Shown: positions 51,241-62,485 of the stretch, in pieces
How positions within the stretch are numbered: position 1 is the stretch's first letter
Layout of the letters: every line of letters starts with the position of its first letter
The notes under the pieces: generated by a model
What the model was told of the DNA's origin: nothing
The model's database searches: none
What the model saw: the letters and a program-made list of their open reading frames with translations, nothing else
Translations under genes and position numbers: made by a program
Source of the DNA: Platerodrilus igneus
Lineage: Eukaryota; Arthropoda; Insecta; Coleoptera; Lycidae
Reading direction: 5' to 3'
Length of the DNA stretch: 64,000 nucleotides
NCBI GenBank assembly: GCA_036346225.1
Contig: JARFIW010001190.1
Location: 806,001 to 870,000 of the forward strand

Positions 51241-52980
51241 TGTAACGATTTTTTCTCTCTCTAATTGGCTCCGCTAGCCTCACGCATGGGCGCTAGTGAA
51301 ACGCTTTTCTATACTTCTGGCCGACAATACTTTATAATCACCATGCTCCAAGTTAGGTGTCTGCAAAACAAAGTCTTCCGACGTAACTAGGGTCTATTCC
51401 TTGGGTAGAGCTATGAGCAATGGGGGTAAGTCGAAATCTGTGGGGGTCACACTCAAACTAAAACAAACAGGCGCCACCAAGTCCAGATTGATTCATGTAA
51501 ATGGCATGGCTAATTTCTAAGGGCGGACGTGGAGACCCAAAGAAAAAAAAGATCGCCTTCGCTGACAAAAACCTGTCTTAACAGAATAAGATGCTGTTCC
51601 TGTAAGGAAAAATAATAATTAAGTCACATAAAAATGGGAACACTATTTGTGTCCCTCAAATATATCTAAAAATGCAAAAGAATGTTTCCTACATAAGGGT
51701 ACCATAAAATTGAACTCTTATTGCTTTTTGTTTATCAGGTCTGATCAAACTAGATCAGAATAAAAGACTTTAAGCGTGGATTATAAATTTACTAGAAAGA
51801 ATTTTTCTGTTTCTGTAAATAAAATTTAATGCAATAAAATAAAATGAATACTTGAATTACTTGAAGAATTATTGTAAAGTTTATCAACTTGATTCTTACT
51901 CAAATATATTACAACCCAGTGTGACTGGTTATACTAAGGTTTTCTAACCCAATCAGATCTGTGTAGGTCATTTACAAATTAATATACAAAACTTTCTTTT
52001 TAAGTTAACAGTATTAAAATCGATTTGAAGTCAAAATATTCACAAAGATATTCTCTAATTTTATCAAAGGTGGTAGTAATGTAATACTAAACATCTGCTT
52101 GCAATTGTGCAATTGTTGACGGCATATTTCAAACAAACAGGTGACGTAGCCGCAGCTGTTAATTTATGCTGAAGCCACGTGTAGTCACATATCTACGAAA
52201 CTAAGGAAATTTAAATTTGATACTGGAGAAAACCAGCTTAGCTACAGATAAACTGAATAACAAATTTGTGCTTCTATAAAACAAAACGAAATAACGTGCT
52301 TTTAGAAGGAAGCACTGAGGAAATCTTAAAGCTATTACGAACCAAACCCCGGGTTGCTGTCCTTGGCTAGATTGGGAACTGCATCGCCGTGCGGAGTCTG
52401 CAGCTAATTATTCCTGCTTTCCATGCTTTAAATACAGGTGTTGAAGCGAAGTGGGTTTCTTACATTGATTCAAAGTTGCATAAATTTTGTAGCGTAATCT
52501 TCCATGGTCTAATCTTAGTTATAAATATAATTTTCGTTGCGTAGTTTGTAAGTCGTAGTTTGTAAGTCGTAGTTTGTAAGTCGTAGTTGCGCTAAACAAA
52601 TTTTTAAATTAGATACTATGATAACGAATATACAATACCAACCGTTACTCAGGAAGTGTGTCACACAATTAATGCGACCCGGAGGTCACTCGCCATTCTC
52701 TTCGAATGCATGCTGTCGCTGCTTTTACCTATCGACGAGTGCCCCTGCCGCGTTCTTGCATGGTGGGAGGGTCCCGAGGGGGATTGTCAATCCTCTCACG
52801 CGCGTGCCTGTGGCTGTGGAATACACCGACCTCCGAAACAAATAGACTAACGACTCTAGATACTGTATTAATGCAAAAATTTGATTGTTACACTTATTAT
52901 TACTTTAGTTAATAAAGGTGTTTTAACATTCGTTATACCTTTAATGAAGAGATTTTTAATGCGAAAATAAAATTGTTACA
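51241..52980. mobile_element. 1.74-kb insertion in BEL/Pao pol, probably a solo LTR
   Basis: Ends are TGTAAC...GTTACA, with ATGT duplicated on both sides (51237-51240 and 52981-52984). Removing the insert and one ATGT joins the two Pao halves in frame at the expected '...ELWN-IKIDWDD' position. TG...CA ends and a 4-bp duplication fit a solo LTR of a gypsy-type element. An alternative reading (GTAAC ends, 6-bp AATGTT duplication) cannot be excluded. The insert has no ORF with a known domain and holds a 14-bp tandem repeat at 52541-52588. Confidence 0.8.
52541..52588. repeat. 14-bp tandem repeat
   Basis: Three full units of GTAGTTTGTAAGTC and a partial fourth. Confidence 0.9.
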
Positions 52981-52984
52981 ATGT

Positions 52985-55900
52985 TCCACAATTCTTTAAT
53001 AAGCAATTTCGCATATAAAATTGTAGGCGAAATTAAACCAAGTACATCAAATAAGCGGGCGATGAAAGACAAAATTGTACGTTTCGTACATTTACCCTCA
53101 GTATCAGAAATGGTGATCTTAAATAAATCGAGTGACGGCAACCATGAAAGTCCCAGAATTTTTAAGTTACCATCGTCAGAAAAACTTACGGAAGCGCGGT
53201 GGGAGTCTGGAAGGCTAGCCAATAACTCGGGTGAATTTGAAACCCATTTAATTAAATCAAAACCTCCGGACTTAAATAAAGTAATAAGTTCCTGAACCAG
53301 TTTAATAGCGGTTTCATAATCAAGTGCAGAGCAAACCAGATCGTCCATGTACAGTTTAGACGTAGCTATTTGTGCTGCATTTGGGAAACGTTTAGCTTCA
53401 GCAGAAGCTAATTGGTGAATGGTGCGCATAGCTATGTATGGGCTAGATTTTAACCCGAAAGGGAGACGATTAAATTGAAAAGCTCGTATTTTTTCTTCGC
53501 TTGTGAAACGAAATAAAAATTTTAAATATTTGCGGTGAAAATTCGGTACAATTATCTGCAAGTACATCTGACCTATGTCCGCTGTTAAAGCTATTGGGAA
53601 TAAGCAAAAATTCAACAGAAGCAAAAACAAATCCGCCTGCAAATTAGGCCCACTATAAAGGATGTCATTTAACGAATAGCCAGTATGAGTTTGACTACTG
53701 GCGTCAAGAACTACACGTACTTTTGTGGTAGACTTGTCCGGGCGCATAACAGGATGATGTGGTATATAATAACCTTCGTGTGTATCATTAGAAGTTTGTA
53801 CTTCTGATACATAGCCCTTAGTTAGATATTCACTAATTATCTGATTATAATTTTCAAACAAGACTGGTTCTTGTTTGAGCTTACGTTCTAAGGATAAAAA
53901 GCGATGATATGCGACAGTATAGGAACTGCCTAAAGCGGAGGGATCTTTACAAAATGGAAGGGCAACAGAGTAGCGGCCCGTCGGGTCTCTTTCGACCGAT
54001 GAAGTGTATAAATTTTCACATAGCGTTTCCTCGGGACTAAGGAAACGTTTAACGTAAACTTCCTCTAATTCCCAAAATTTATGCAAAGAAGCTTCAATAT
54101 TATTTAAAGTTAATGCGGTAAAAGAAGCGTAAGAATGGTCGGCATTGACACTGCGAGAGGGAATATCTCCCATGAAAACATAACCAAATTCGGTTTGTAC
54201 AGCGGGCGGTGTAGCGGGACCACAATCAATGCGGTTACCTAAGTAGATATATGGAAATAATTGTGCCCCAATTACTAGCTCTATGCCTCCAGGAATATTC
54301 CATGAAAGGTATGCAAGCGGAACATTGTTAAGAAATTGCATATTACAGTTACCAATAAAATATGCTGGCAATTTATCTGTAATAGTGTCAACTACTAGTA
54401 CTTGTATATAATATTTGTGATTATACACACGTGATTCAATATTAAGATAAGCGTAGCCTCGTATTGGTCTTTGAGTTGAACCAATACCTTTTATGAATGA
54501 ATTGTTAAGGGGTTCTATAGACAAGTTGAGTAATTTACAACCCTCTACAGTTATTAAATTGTTTTGTGAACCGTTATCCAGCAAACAACGAATAATTTTG
54601 CGTTTGCCGTCAGAACCAGTTGCATAGATTTGTGCGGTAGCTAATAATATTATAGGATTAGATCTTGATTCAGAATTAAATGCTACAGTAATAGCAGGTT
54701 CTACCTGAGAACTTGTACCGGGTGAGATAGCGGAATTTGAAATATTATTATTATTCTTGGCAAGAGAACTTACGGGCGTTCCTTGTGATAAAACACGAGT
54801 ATTAGAATGGACATTTTTGTCCGATTTCTTCTTAAAACAAAGTAAACTATGATGCCTATTTTGACAATAATTACAAAAATGTCTTGAATTACACGAAAAA
54901 AGCGTATGAGTTACGCTTAAACAATTAACGCATCCATTTTTTGATTTAATAATTTCAAATCTGTCTTGCGGTGAATCCATATTCTTAAACTGCGGACATT
55001 GATATATTTTAAAATGATTATCTTTTTTACACAATATGTACAAAGGCGAACTGGAAACAAATGCTTTAGTCTTAAATGCGGGCGGTTGCGGTTTATGATT
55101 ATAGTTATATGACTTCGTATTATCATTTGAACGTTCTAAAATTTTAACTTGATCTTAAATAAAACTTATCAGCGTTTTATAAGAGGGAATTTCCGTATTT
55201 CGAACGGACAATTCAAACGCTTGTGCGGTTTCTGCATCTAGTTCCTTTAAACCCCAATGCAAAAATATAAAATCTTGCAGGTCGGTAATTCCCACCTATA
55301 ACAGCGCTGCAATAGACGCAGAATATTTTTCAATAAATGTATTTAAATTGTTAGCGGATCGTGGACAATTTTTTAATTCAAAGATATTATTTAAATAGTG
55401 TGCACCTAGCGTACGTTTATCCTGGTACTTTTTTACCAAGCTATCCCACAATATACTGTAAGTTTCAGCACAGGGAACTATACCTGCAGTTATCTGCAGG
55501 GCGGAATCTTTTAATTTACCCATAAGGTATTGTACCCTCTGACCATCAGTAAGTTGAGGGTTTAGGTGAATATTAGTCTTAAAAGACTGGTAAAATACAT
55601 CCCATTTTAAGATTTCACCGTTAAAATACGGGATTTCTATAGGCGGTAAGGGAATCGAAATTTTAGGGGTAGCACTAGTAGCCCCTTGATGCGGTGGTTT
55701 AAATTGAATTATATTATTACGCGCGCGTTTAATTCTACTATACGTTTCCTCAAATGCATTTAAACTTTGATAATCAGGTTGAAATTCCGGTTTCAATAAT
55801 AATTGGTATTCATTTATCTTATCCACAATAGATTCAAACCTTGACCTTAATTCATCTATCGTTTCGCTATCTGCCATAAAATTTTCATTTGCTCGTGACT

Positions 55901-56024
55901 CAAATGAAGAAATATTTTTTGAACAATCATATAATGCTGTAAGCCGCTGAAATACACTCTCCTTCTTCTTGTGTAACATTTTTATCTTATCTTCCATTTT
56001 TAAGAATATAGGAAAAGAGTTCAA
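52985..56024 (-). pseudogene. BEL/Pao gag-protease-reverse transcriptase, two stops
   Basis: One reading frame from 56024 to the insertion. Gag: 'ISIPLPPIEIPYFNGEILKW' and 'LTDGQRVQYLMGKLKDSALQ' (55296-56024). Stops at 55296-55298 and near 55157 break the Gag end. Cysteine-rich knuckle region: 'CVNCLSVTHTLFSCNSRHFC', 'CQNRHHSLLC'. Protease: 'IIRCLLDNGSQNNLITVEGC' (catalytic D-N-G-S). RT: 'DKSTTKVRVVLDASSQTHTG', 'PNFHRKYLKFLF', 'AFQFNRLPFGLKSSPY' and the active site 'SKLYMDDLVCSA'. The RT is uninterrupted up to the point of the 1.74-kb insert. Confidence 0.92.
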
Positions 56025-56101
56025 AATTTAACTGCAAGCACTAGTAAACTAATTTTTCTTTTTTTTTTGCTGGGATATGCGAGCTCTAAGGACCAATTTA
56101 A

Positions 56102-56526
56102 TGGAGGGGCGTAACTTCCTCCACGTAATTAATTAAATAAGCGGGCGGATTAAACAATTTAGTGTAAAGAAATTATCAGGATACAATATTGCGGGACTAA
56201 ATTGGAAGCGATAAAGCGGTTGTAATCTGGTTGTCTTGTACAAGTTACAGTATAAATGTTTCGGCACGCACAATCTACGGTTAACACACAGTTGCGGTTT
56301 ATGTTTTATTTATAAGCGGTAAAACAAAAGTTTAAGCACTTCTTGAGTACTCTGCGGTCACACACGATCCACGTTTTCTATATTAATGCACTCTTGCGAA
56401 CCAAGTGTTCGTTACAAGATAAATTTTGTTCTATCTATCACGCACTATCAGTGTTTATTTCGAATACACACGATACTTTTGGCGCGAACCAAGGCACTTA
56501 CAAATTAACCACAAGTCGCCGAACCA
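56102..56526 (-). repeat. 5' LTR of BEL/Pao element (425 bp)
   Basis: Equals the 3' LTR except for an 83-base deletion and few substitutions. It is followed (minus orientation) by 'ttaaattggtccttagagct', where the tRNA primer site should lie. Confidence 0.92.
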
Positions 56527-56531
56527 GTTTC

Positions 56532-57000
56532 CATATTGACGGATAATTAAGTTAGTTGATTTTGAAAGTATATAAAGACCTGATAATTATCCACTAGCTG
56601 TGGTATTTGATCAATTATTCACAATGGCGTGTAATTGCGCATAAATGCGCTAAGGTAAATATTTATTTTATATCTTAAATTTTAGTAGATTCAATTTGGA
56701 ATAAACTCGTCATCGTCAGCGTAGAGAATATGTAGGTTGGATTCTAGTAATATTTATATTTACATTTACATAGGATATTTCTATTTATATTTATAGGTTA
56801 AGTTTCTTTATGGAAATGTATTACGGGATATAACTATATGTAGATTATCATATAGAAACATGCTGGAATAATTCACATAACCATTCTGTTTATTCGTCTG
56901 TGTTATTATTAGTTGAGTGTTGTATTTTATTGCATTGGACAGACTTGTGTATTTGTTCGCATGCATATGTTACGCGTATACTAAGCTCTTTTTCAGTGCG
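56532..57000. repeat. Long direct repeat, copy B, right part
   Basis: Continuation of copy B after the BEL/Pao insertion; aligns to 45185-45600. Confidence 0.7.
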
Positions 57001-57173
57001 ATTGAGGTTGTGAAAATCAAAAATATCTTTCTAAAAAATCAATTTAGAAAGATGAAACAAATTTTATTCACGAGAGAACGTTAATACATCTTTTAGTTTA
57101 CAAAGTACGTAACAATCTAACTGCTAACGCACATTCTACCTCGATTTATGCCTTTTGTAAGTAGTAGAGTAAG

Positions 57174-57258
57174 GCCGGTCTGACTTTAAAACGGTGTTCG
57201 CGTATGTTTTTCCATGTAACATACGCGTGCACCGTTTTGAATCCAGACCGGTCTTATA
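57174..57258. repeat. Hairpin (imperfect palindrome)
   Basis: 'taaggccggtctgac...aaa' pairs with 'cagaccggtctta'; inner arms AAACGGTG/CACCGTTT and GCGTATGT/ACATACGC surround an 11-base loop. It resembles a tiny MITE or the terminal hairpin of the adjoining repeat array. Confidence 0.8.
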
Positions 57259-57902
57259 TAATTTCAATGTAAAATACGTGTGGACACGTTTTGAAGTCAG
57301 GTCGGCTTTATATTACTTTCAATGGAACATACGTGTGTGACTTCAAAACACACGTATGCTACGTTGAAAAATGTAAGTGCAGAAAAAATGTGGAGCTGTT
57401 TTGAATTCGGTTTTCTAGCGAGAAGTTATAAAGTAGGTCAGATGCCAAATCTCGCATTCAAGTCAATTATGTTTAACTAAAGTGGATTCTGATTTATGTT
57501 TTTTACTTTTGTTTAGAGGCTGCAAATACACAAACGTGTCCAAACACACGTATGCTACATTGAAAAAATGTAGGTGCGTACAGAAAAAATGTGGAGCTGT
57601 TTTGAATTCGGTTCCCTAGCGAGACGTTATAAAGTAGGTCAGATTCATAATATTACATCTAAGTCAATTGTATAAAGAATGCTGTATTTAATTAAAGTAG
57701 ATTCTGATTTATGTATTTACTTTTGTTTAGAGGCTGCAAATACACATAGGCAGGTTTGACTTCAAAACGTTTCCACACATATGCTACGTTGTAAAAAATG
57801 GCCAAAGGCAAACGGACTGATTACATCAATTTCTCATTCTTGCTTTTAAAAAATAACAAATCGTAGTTTTTAAATCGCGAACACAGTTATCTGCAAGAAA
57901 TA

Positions 57903-57949
<47 letters not shown>

Positions 57950-58050
57950 TATTGATTTGTCGAAGACAGACAGACCGACAAACAGACTGATGGCATCAAT
58001 TTTGTATACTCGTTTAGCGAGAAGTTATAAAGTAGGTCAGATTCAAAATA

Positions 58051-58108
<58 letters not shown>

Positions 58109-58500
58109 ATGCTACATTGAAAAATGTAGGTGCGTGCAGAAAAATATGTGGAGCTGTTTTGACTTTGGTTCTCTAGCGAGACGTTATAGAGTAGGTCAGA
58201 TTCATAATATCACATCTAAGTCAATTGTATAAAGAATGCTGTATTTAATTAAAGTGGATTCTGATTTATGTTTTTACTTTTGTTTAGAGGTTGCAAATAC
58301 ACATAGGCAGGCCGGTTTGACATTAAAACGTGTCCACACACACACACACACACGAATGCTACATTAAAAAAATGTAGATGCGTGCAGAAATGTGGAGCTG
58401 TATTGAATTCTAGAGAGAAATTATAAAGTAGGTCAGATGCAAAATATGCTAAGGCCGGTTTGAATTCAAGAGCGACCACTCTGCAAATACACATGGGCCG
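57259..58500. repeat. Degenerate tandem array, unit about 200-245 bp
   Basis: The motif 'gtggagctgttttgaattc' and the following 'ctagcgag..gttataaagt' plus 'aggtcaga' recur at about 57390, 57592, 58148 and 58391, with a damaged copy near 58010. Units also share 'gtggattctgatttatgt' and 'tttgtttagaggctgcaaat'. (TA)n at 57900-57950 and (CA)n at 58055-58106 interrupt it. Confidence 0.8.
58055..58106. repeat. (CA)n microsatellite
   Basis: About 26 AC units; a second, shorter tract lies at 58336-58352. Confidence 0.95.
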
Positions 58501-58580
58501 ATTTCAATACAAAATGTGTGTTCACTATTGTGATAGGTCGAAAAGTAGGTTGGCAAAGTACGCAGATGGTGGTAATCTGC

Positions 58581-58590
58581 TATATAAAAG
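58581..58590 (+). promoter_or_regulatory. TATA box of orphan gene
   Basis: TATATAAAAG, 69-78 bases before the ATG at 58659, with an initiator-like 'aattagtcg' about 30 bases downstream. Confidence 0.5.
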
Positions 58591-58658
58591 ATTGCTCCTA
58601 ATATTAATCTAATTAGTCGAAGTTTACTGCATATATTTATATACCTACATATATAAAC

Positions 58659-59162
58659 ATGTATATAATTGATATTCAGGAATTTAAATACAAGAAAAAC
58701 GTGTTTGTGTGCAAAGAAATTGCGGTTTTGGACTTGTTGGAAGGTGTTGTTTGGCATCAAATTTTTAAACTGCCACTGCAGTTTAGTTGTTTGAGCCAAG
58801 ATCATATAAAACATAACGACTGGGTGACAAGGAATATTCATGGTATTTCTTGGGATGAATATTCAACGGCTGGAATGGTGTCATCATATATAGCGCTTTA
58901 TTTGAAGCAAATTATCCGACCCGGTAAAGAAGTTTGTGTGAAGGGTCTAGAAAAGAAGAAATGGATGGAAACCTATCTAATGCAAAACGTTGTTACTGAT
59001 ATGCTTGCACTAGGTTATCCTAAGCTATCGAAGTTAAAAATCAACAATCGTTTACTATGTAACATCCATTGTTATAGACACAGCAATAATAGTCTGCAAT
59101 GTGCAAAACAAAATACCTTGTTATTAAAAGAATGGTTTAATAATAATAATAATAAACAATAG
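58659..59162 (+). CDS. Orphan protein, 167 aa, homologue of the Polinton gene at 25160-25633
   Basis: Intact frame of 167 codons with its own TATA box. Shared signatures with the Polinton copy: 'IIDIQEFKYKKNVFVCKEIA' and 'VLD' at the start, 'IHGISWDEYSTAGM' in the middle, 'VCVKGLEKKKWMETYL', a Cys/His cluster ('LLCNIHCYRH') and 'CAKQNTLLLKEWF' at the end. The last eight residues are Asn-rich from an AAT microsatellite. Identity to the Polinton copy is roughly a third by eye. No characterised family is recognised. The conserved D-x-Q start, acidic residues and Cys/His cluster might mean a metal-dependent enzyme, but this is not shown. No Polinton terminal repeat is visible nearby, so it is a stray or domesticated copy. 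Confidence 0.75.
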   Translation: MYIIDIQEFKYKKNVFVCKEIAVLDLLEGVVWHQIFKLPLQFSCLSQDHIKHNDWVTRNIHGISWDEYSTAGMVSSYIALYLKQIIRPGKEVCVKGLEKKKWMETYLMQNVVTDMLALGYPKLSKLKINNRLLCNIHCYRHSNNSLQCAKQNTLLLKEWFNNNNNKQ

Positions 59163-59685
59163 AAAAATTGTGTCTGTATTATTGTAGTCAGTAAAAATTT
59201 TTTAATGCTGAAACGATTAAACTCAGTCAGCACGAATGGGACTCTCAACCCTGAACGCAATTATAATTGATCAATGCAATGGCTCTCCACTGGTTTTACA
59301 ACATTTAACAAATTGTACAGATATCTCGAAATTTGTCAAAGACACACACAGACAGACTGATTGCATCAATTTCTTATTCTCACTTTTAAAAGAAAATAAC
59401 AAATCGTAGTTATTAAATCGTGAACACAGAAATATATAAACGGGGAAATTTATAAAATGCTCCAACTTCAAAAAACTAGAAATAAATCTATTGAAATATA
59501 TGCTACGAGTTATTTACCGGTTACTGGTTTGCCAATGTACATATATCTCGAAATTTGCCAAAGACATACAGACAGACTGATTGCATCAGTTTTTCATTCT
59601 CGCTTTTAAAGAATAACAAATCGTAGTTATTAAATCGGGAGTAATGTGAAATGAAACACACAATGTATTTTTCTTTATTGTAATT
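59163..59685. repeat. Dispersed repeat blocks 'gactgattgcatcaattt'
   Basis: Blocks at about 59352-59422 and 59570-59640, and a third at 57810-57885, share 'gactgattrcatca.tttyt' and 'aataacaaatcgtagttatt', then 'aaatcg'. Family unknown; no coding potential. Confidence 0.6.
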
Positions 59686-59689
<4 letters not shown>

Positions 59690-59723
<34 letters not shown>

Positions 59724-59760
59724 GGGTGTTCCATTAAGCGTACCGCGCGGCTGTATATCA
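59690..59760. repeat. (TA)n and MITE-like 'accgggtgttccatt' end
   Basis: A (TA)n run to 59719 is followed by 'accgggtgttccattaagcg', a type of end similar to the ACAGGGTG blocks at 2.5 kb. Confidence 0.5.
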
Positions 59761-61600
59761 TAAAGTATAAGACCTAGAGATTTGCGGAAAAAAATTTATT
59801 AAGTAAAGTGGCCAAGAGAAATTGCTGGAAATTATTTTTAATTTTCAATTTCTACCGCAAGGAGGAGTATTTGCTAAGGTCAACAACAAAATTCAATTTT
59901 TCTCCCAAAATTTAAGCACAAGGTATTATGCTCAAAACGCGAATAGGAGTTATCTTTATTATTCACAACTTTTATTTGAAACTTTTTTCTGTAGATCGCA
60001 CAAGGACAGCTGCAGGACCTGGTGAATTGGTTTACATGTAAATAAGGTTATCTTACAATGCCCGTGTTGGAATTTAATAATCTTAGAATCGTTTGAAAGA
60101 GAATTTCTCAGGGATCAAGACAAACGACTAAATTGATTTTTTTAATGTTTTCTAAATATGTTAGAGGGCGCTTTTTCCAATCATGCCAGTTTTTGTTCAT
60201 TTACTTAAAAAAATTTAATGGAAAGACATATTTATCAAAGGGGAATTGACTGAAGGGTAAAAAACTAAAAATTTTAGTGAAAATCGCACCTTGATATCTT
60301 TAATGGTTCTTAAGTTATTGCAAAAAGTATGTGCATTTTAGAGATCTATCCCAGTACTGATTAGAATTTTCCTGAATTTTCGGATCAAATATTTGAAATT
60401 ATTTAGTCATAAATATTAATATAGCAGATGTTCAAAAGAGCCTTTCATTTAGTGACAATGTTTATAAACATTAATAATATGTCGCTAATAGATCTCTTTA
60501 AAATGCATCAAGTAGGCGATGAAAACAAAAACATCCATATCTGTCAACAGGTATAACTCTGTCATACTAGAATTGTGTTAGAATACAATTGGCAGTAGAT
60601 TAGAGTACCAGCCTTAGGACCATGGATTAGAATTGTCTTAGAAGTAAACCAGAATTGTATTAGACACGGATTAGAAGCCCTATATCATTATAAATATTTA
60701 ATTTAATTTAATTAACCAATTTCTACTTACGTTTTCTGTAAAAACGGCAAAAACTTTTTATATATTCTTTACGCAATTCTTACACAGCACTGTTTTGCAC
60801 TATAATATAAAATTTATTTATCTGACGCGTAAATATTTGATTAAGAGTATTGTGGATTCGACATGCTTCTAATTGAAACTGACTGCTTTTTATCACCTCT
60901 GGGCGTTATATAGCTTTTCCCCTCTACATTTGGATTGGTTTTCCAAACAACCTTGCAAATTGTTGCAACCAACCATATTTGTCTTGAACATTCCTAGTAT
61001 ATTTTCAAGCTGATTTCTGATGAAACTATTTTGGAGTTTTTTATTATGCTGTTATTTACTATTGTTTTAATTGTTATTGTTGCTGGACCTTTAGCTTATG
61101 TCTGGTGTTTTGTGTAGATAAAGCTTTTGAAAAATTGTACAAAAATAAATGATGTAACACAATTGCTGTTTTCGTTTATGTATTTATTTAAACTCATCTT
61201 TGAAAATGCGTTTTCTTATCAAAGCGCTTATTGTTCCTTTTTTATCACAAGCTTACGCTTGAAAATGTATTAGGTTTTATCTTATCTACTGCGTATTTGC
61301 TTTACAAACTTGTTCAACACTTCTGAACGTAGTTTAATTACATGTATGATTATTTCGCTACTGAATACGCGATCTATTATTGAAAATATGCTTGCTGGCA
61401 TTGATTAAAGTTAATTACGGTCCATATACATGGTGTTAAATGCTTGCTATTTACATAATGTGCAAATTATTTATTTTCCTGCTAAATAAATGCAGTTTTC
61501 TAATTTCCATTGCTATTTACAGTTACTACGCGACCCTTACTACTCAATACGCTCCTAAACAACCACTTATCACAACATTATATATATATATATATAAATA
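59761..61600. other. Anonymous AT-rich DNA
   Basis: No recognisable gene. A small cluster of 'attagaattgt(c/a)ttag' variants at 60570-60670 ('agaattgtgttagaatacaa', 'agaattgtcttagaag', 'agaattgtattagacac') forms a short irregular repeat. Confidence 0.4.
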
Positions 61601-61651
61601 TTTTAGATAGTTAATTACACAGGGTAAGTTGATAAATACTATAAATAAAGG

Positions 61652-61702
61652 GAACGCGTCTAACCAGTTCCAGGTCTCAAGGCCTAATGATGATGATGAT
61701 AT
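61652..61702 (+). repeat. LINE-tail-like repeat with (GAT)n end, copy 3
   Basis: 'cgcgtctaaccagttccagg' then 'tctcaaggcctaatgatgat' matches 1343-1396. Confidence 0.6.
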
Positions 61703-61709
61703 TTAGGCA

Positions 61710-62280
61710 TTTCATTAACAAGAGTTATTAGCACTAATTGTTCGATAAAAATTTCACACTTGTTTTTAAGCTCTATCATATAGCTAGCGTTGAGAGGGAC
61801 ATTGTCTTTGTCTGATCCACACTTTTGAATAGCAATCGTAATTTTGAGCAAGTTGATCCATTTGTTAGCTTCTAGTTTCTGTATTTTTACCTTACTAATG
61901 CTTAAAGGTATATGGTGATAAACATTTACATTCTGGAGTACTTAATTAACGGAAAGTCCACAGGGTAAATTTTCGTTGGTTTCTTCTACTTGAACGCCTT
62001 GGCAAATAAACCTATACTAACAACATAACAGTTGACGTTGGAAAAAGCATGTGACCGATATTTTAATTGTGGTATTATCACCTTGAAGCAGTTTATGGAG
62101 GGAGCTGGCAAATAGTACAAGTAATAGTATATGTAATCTTGAATATCTACAATTGGTGTTTCCAAAACAAATAAGACAATGTTGTCTTTACTATAGCTAT
62201 TAATAGTAGCAACTTTCTCGTATAGTAAAATATTTTGCATATATACCAGAAGAGAACTTGTTTTCATTTAATTGCTAATT
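61710..62280 (-). pseudogene. Errantivirus-like envelope gene relic
   Basis: On minus, after the pol relic, one readable frame (61986-62267) contains 'DNIVLFVLETPIVDIQDYIY' and 'YYLPAPSINCFKVIIPQ'. It resembles the middle of insect gypsy/errantivirus envelope proteins (I-P-L-V-x-x..Y..Y-x-L-P/Y-P pattern). The part down to 61710 continues in shifted frames with Cys-rich segments. Decayed and incomplete. Confidence 0.5.
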
Positions 62281-62485
62281 GGATGATGGTAATTCAGATA
62301 GCAACTCATGTGAGTCTGCTATGGCGTCATGAAGAATGTTTAGCGTGGAAAAACTATGATTTCTAATACATCATAGATGATTTAAGAATTCGTGGAAAAC
62401 AACGACGCTAACCGTTCTAAAGCGAAATGGTAAAAAGTTTCTAATTTTGAAATATGTAAATTTTTAATTTTTTTTGAAATTTATT

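Larger units (their letters stand above)
48598..56531 (-). mobile_element. BEL/Pao LTR retrotransposon with 5-bp TSD
   Basis: Element 48603-56526 (7,924 bp), minus strand. The target duplication GTTTC is at 48598-48602 and 56527-56531. LTRs begin TGGTTCGGCGACTT and end GCCCCTCCA (minus orientation). The interior encodes Gag, aspartic protease, RT, RNase H and integrase in the Pao order. It is split by a 1.74-kb insertion at 51241-52980 and has stops and frameshifts. Confidence 0.95.

Noticed and set aside
51242..52979. DNA transposon with GTAAC ends and 6-bp TSD AATGTT
   Set aside because: Equally consistent with the junctions but needs an unusual terminal sequence and no transposase or relative was seen; TG...CA with 4-bp TSD is more usual. 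Kept as an alternative.
57957..58232. 91-codon plus frame
   Set aside because: Translation of a (CA)n tract (poly Thr-His) inside a repeat array.
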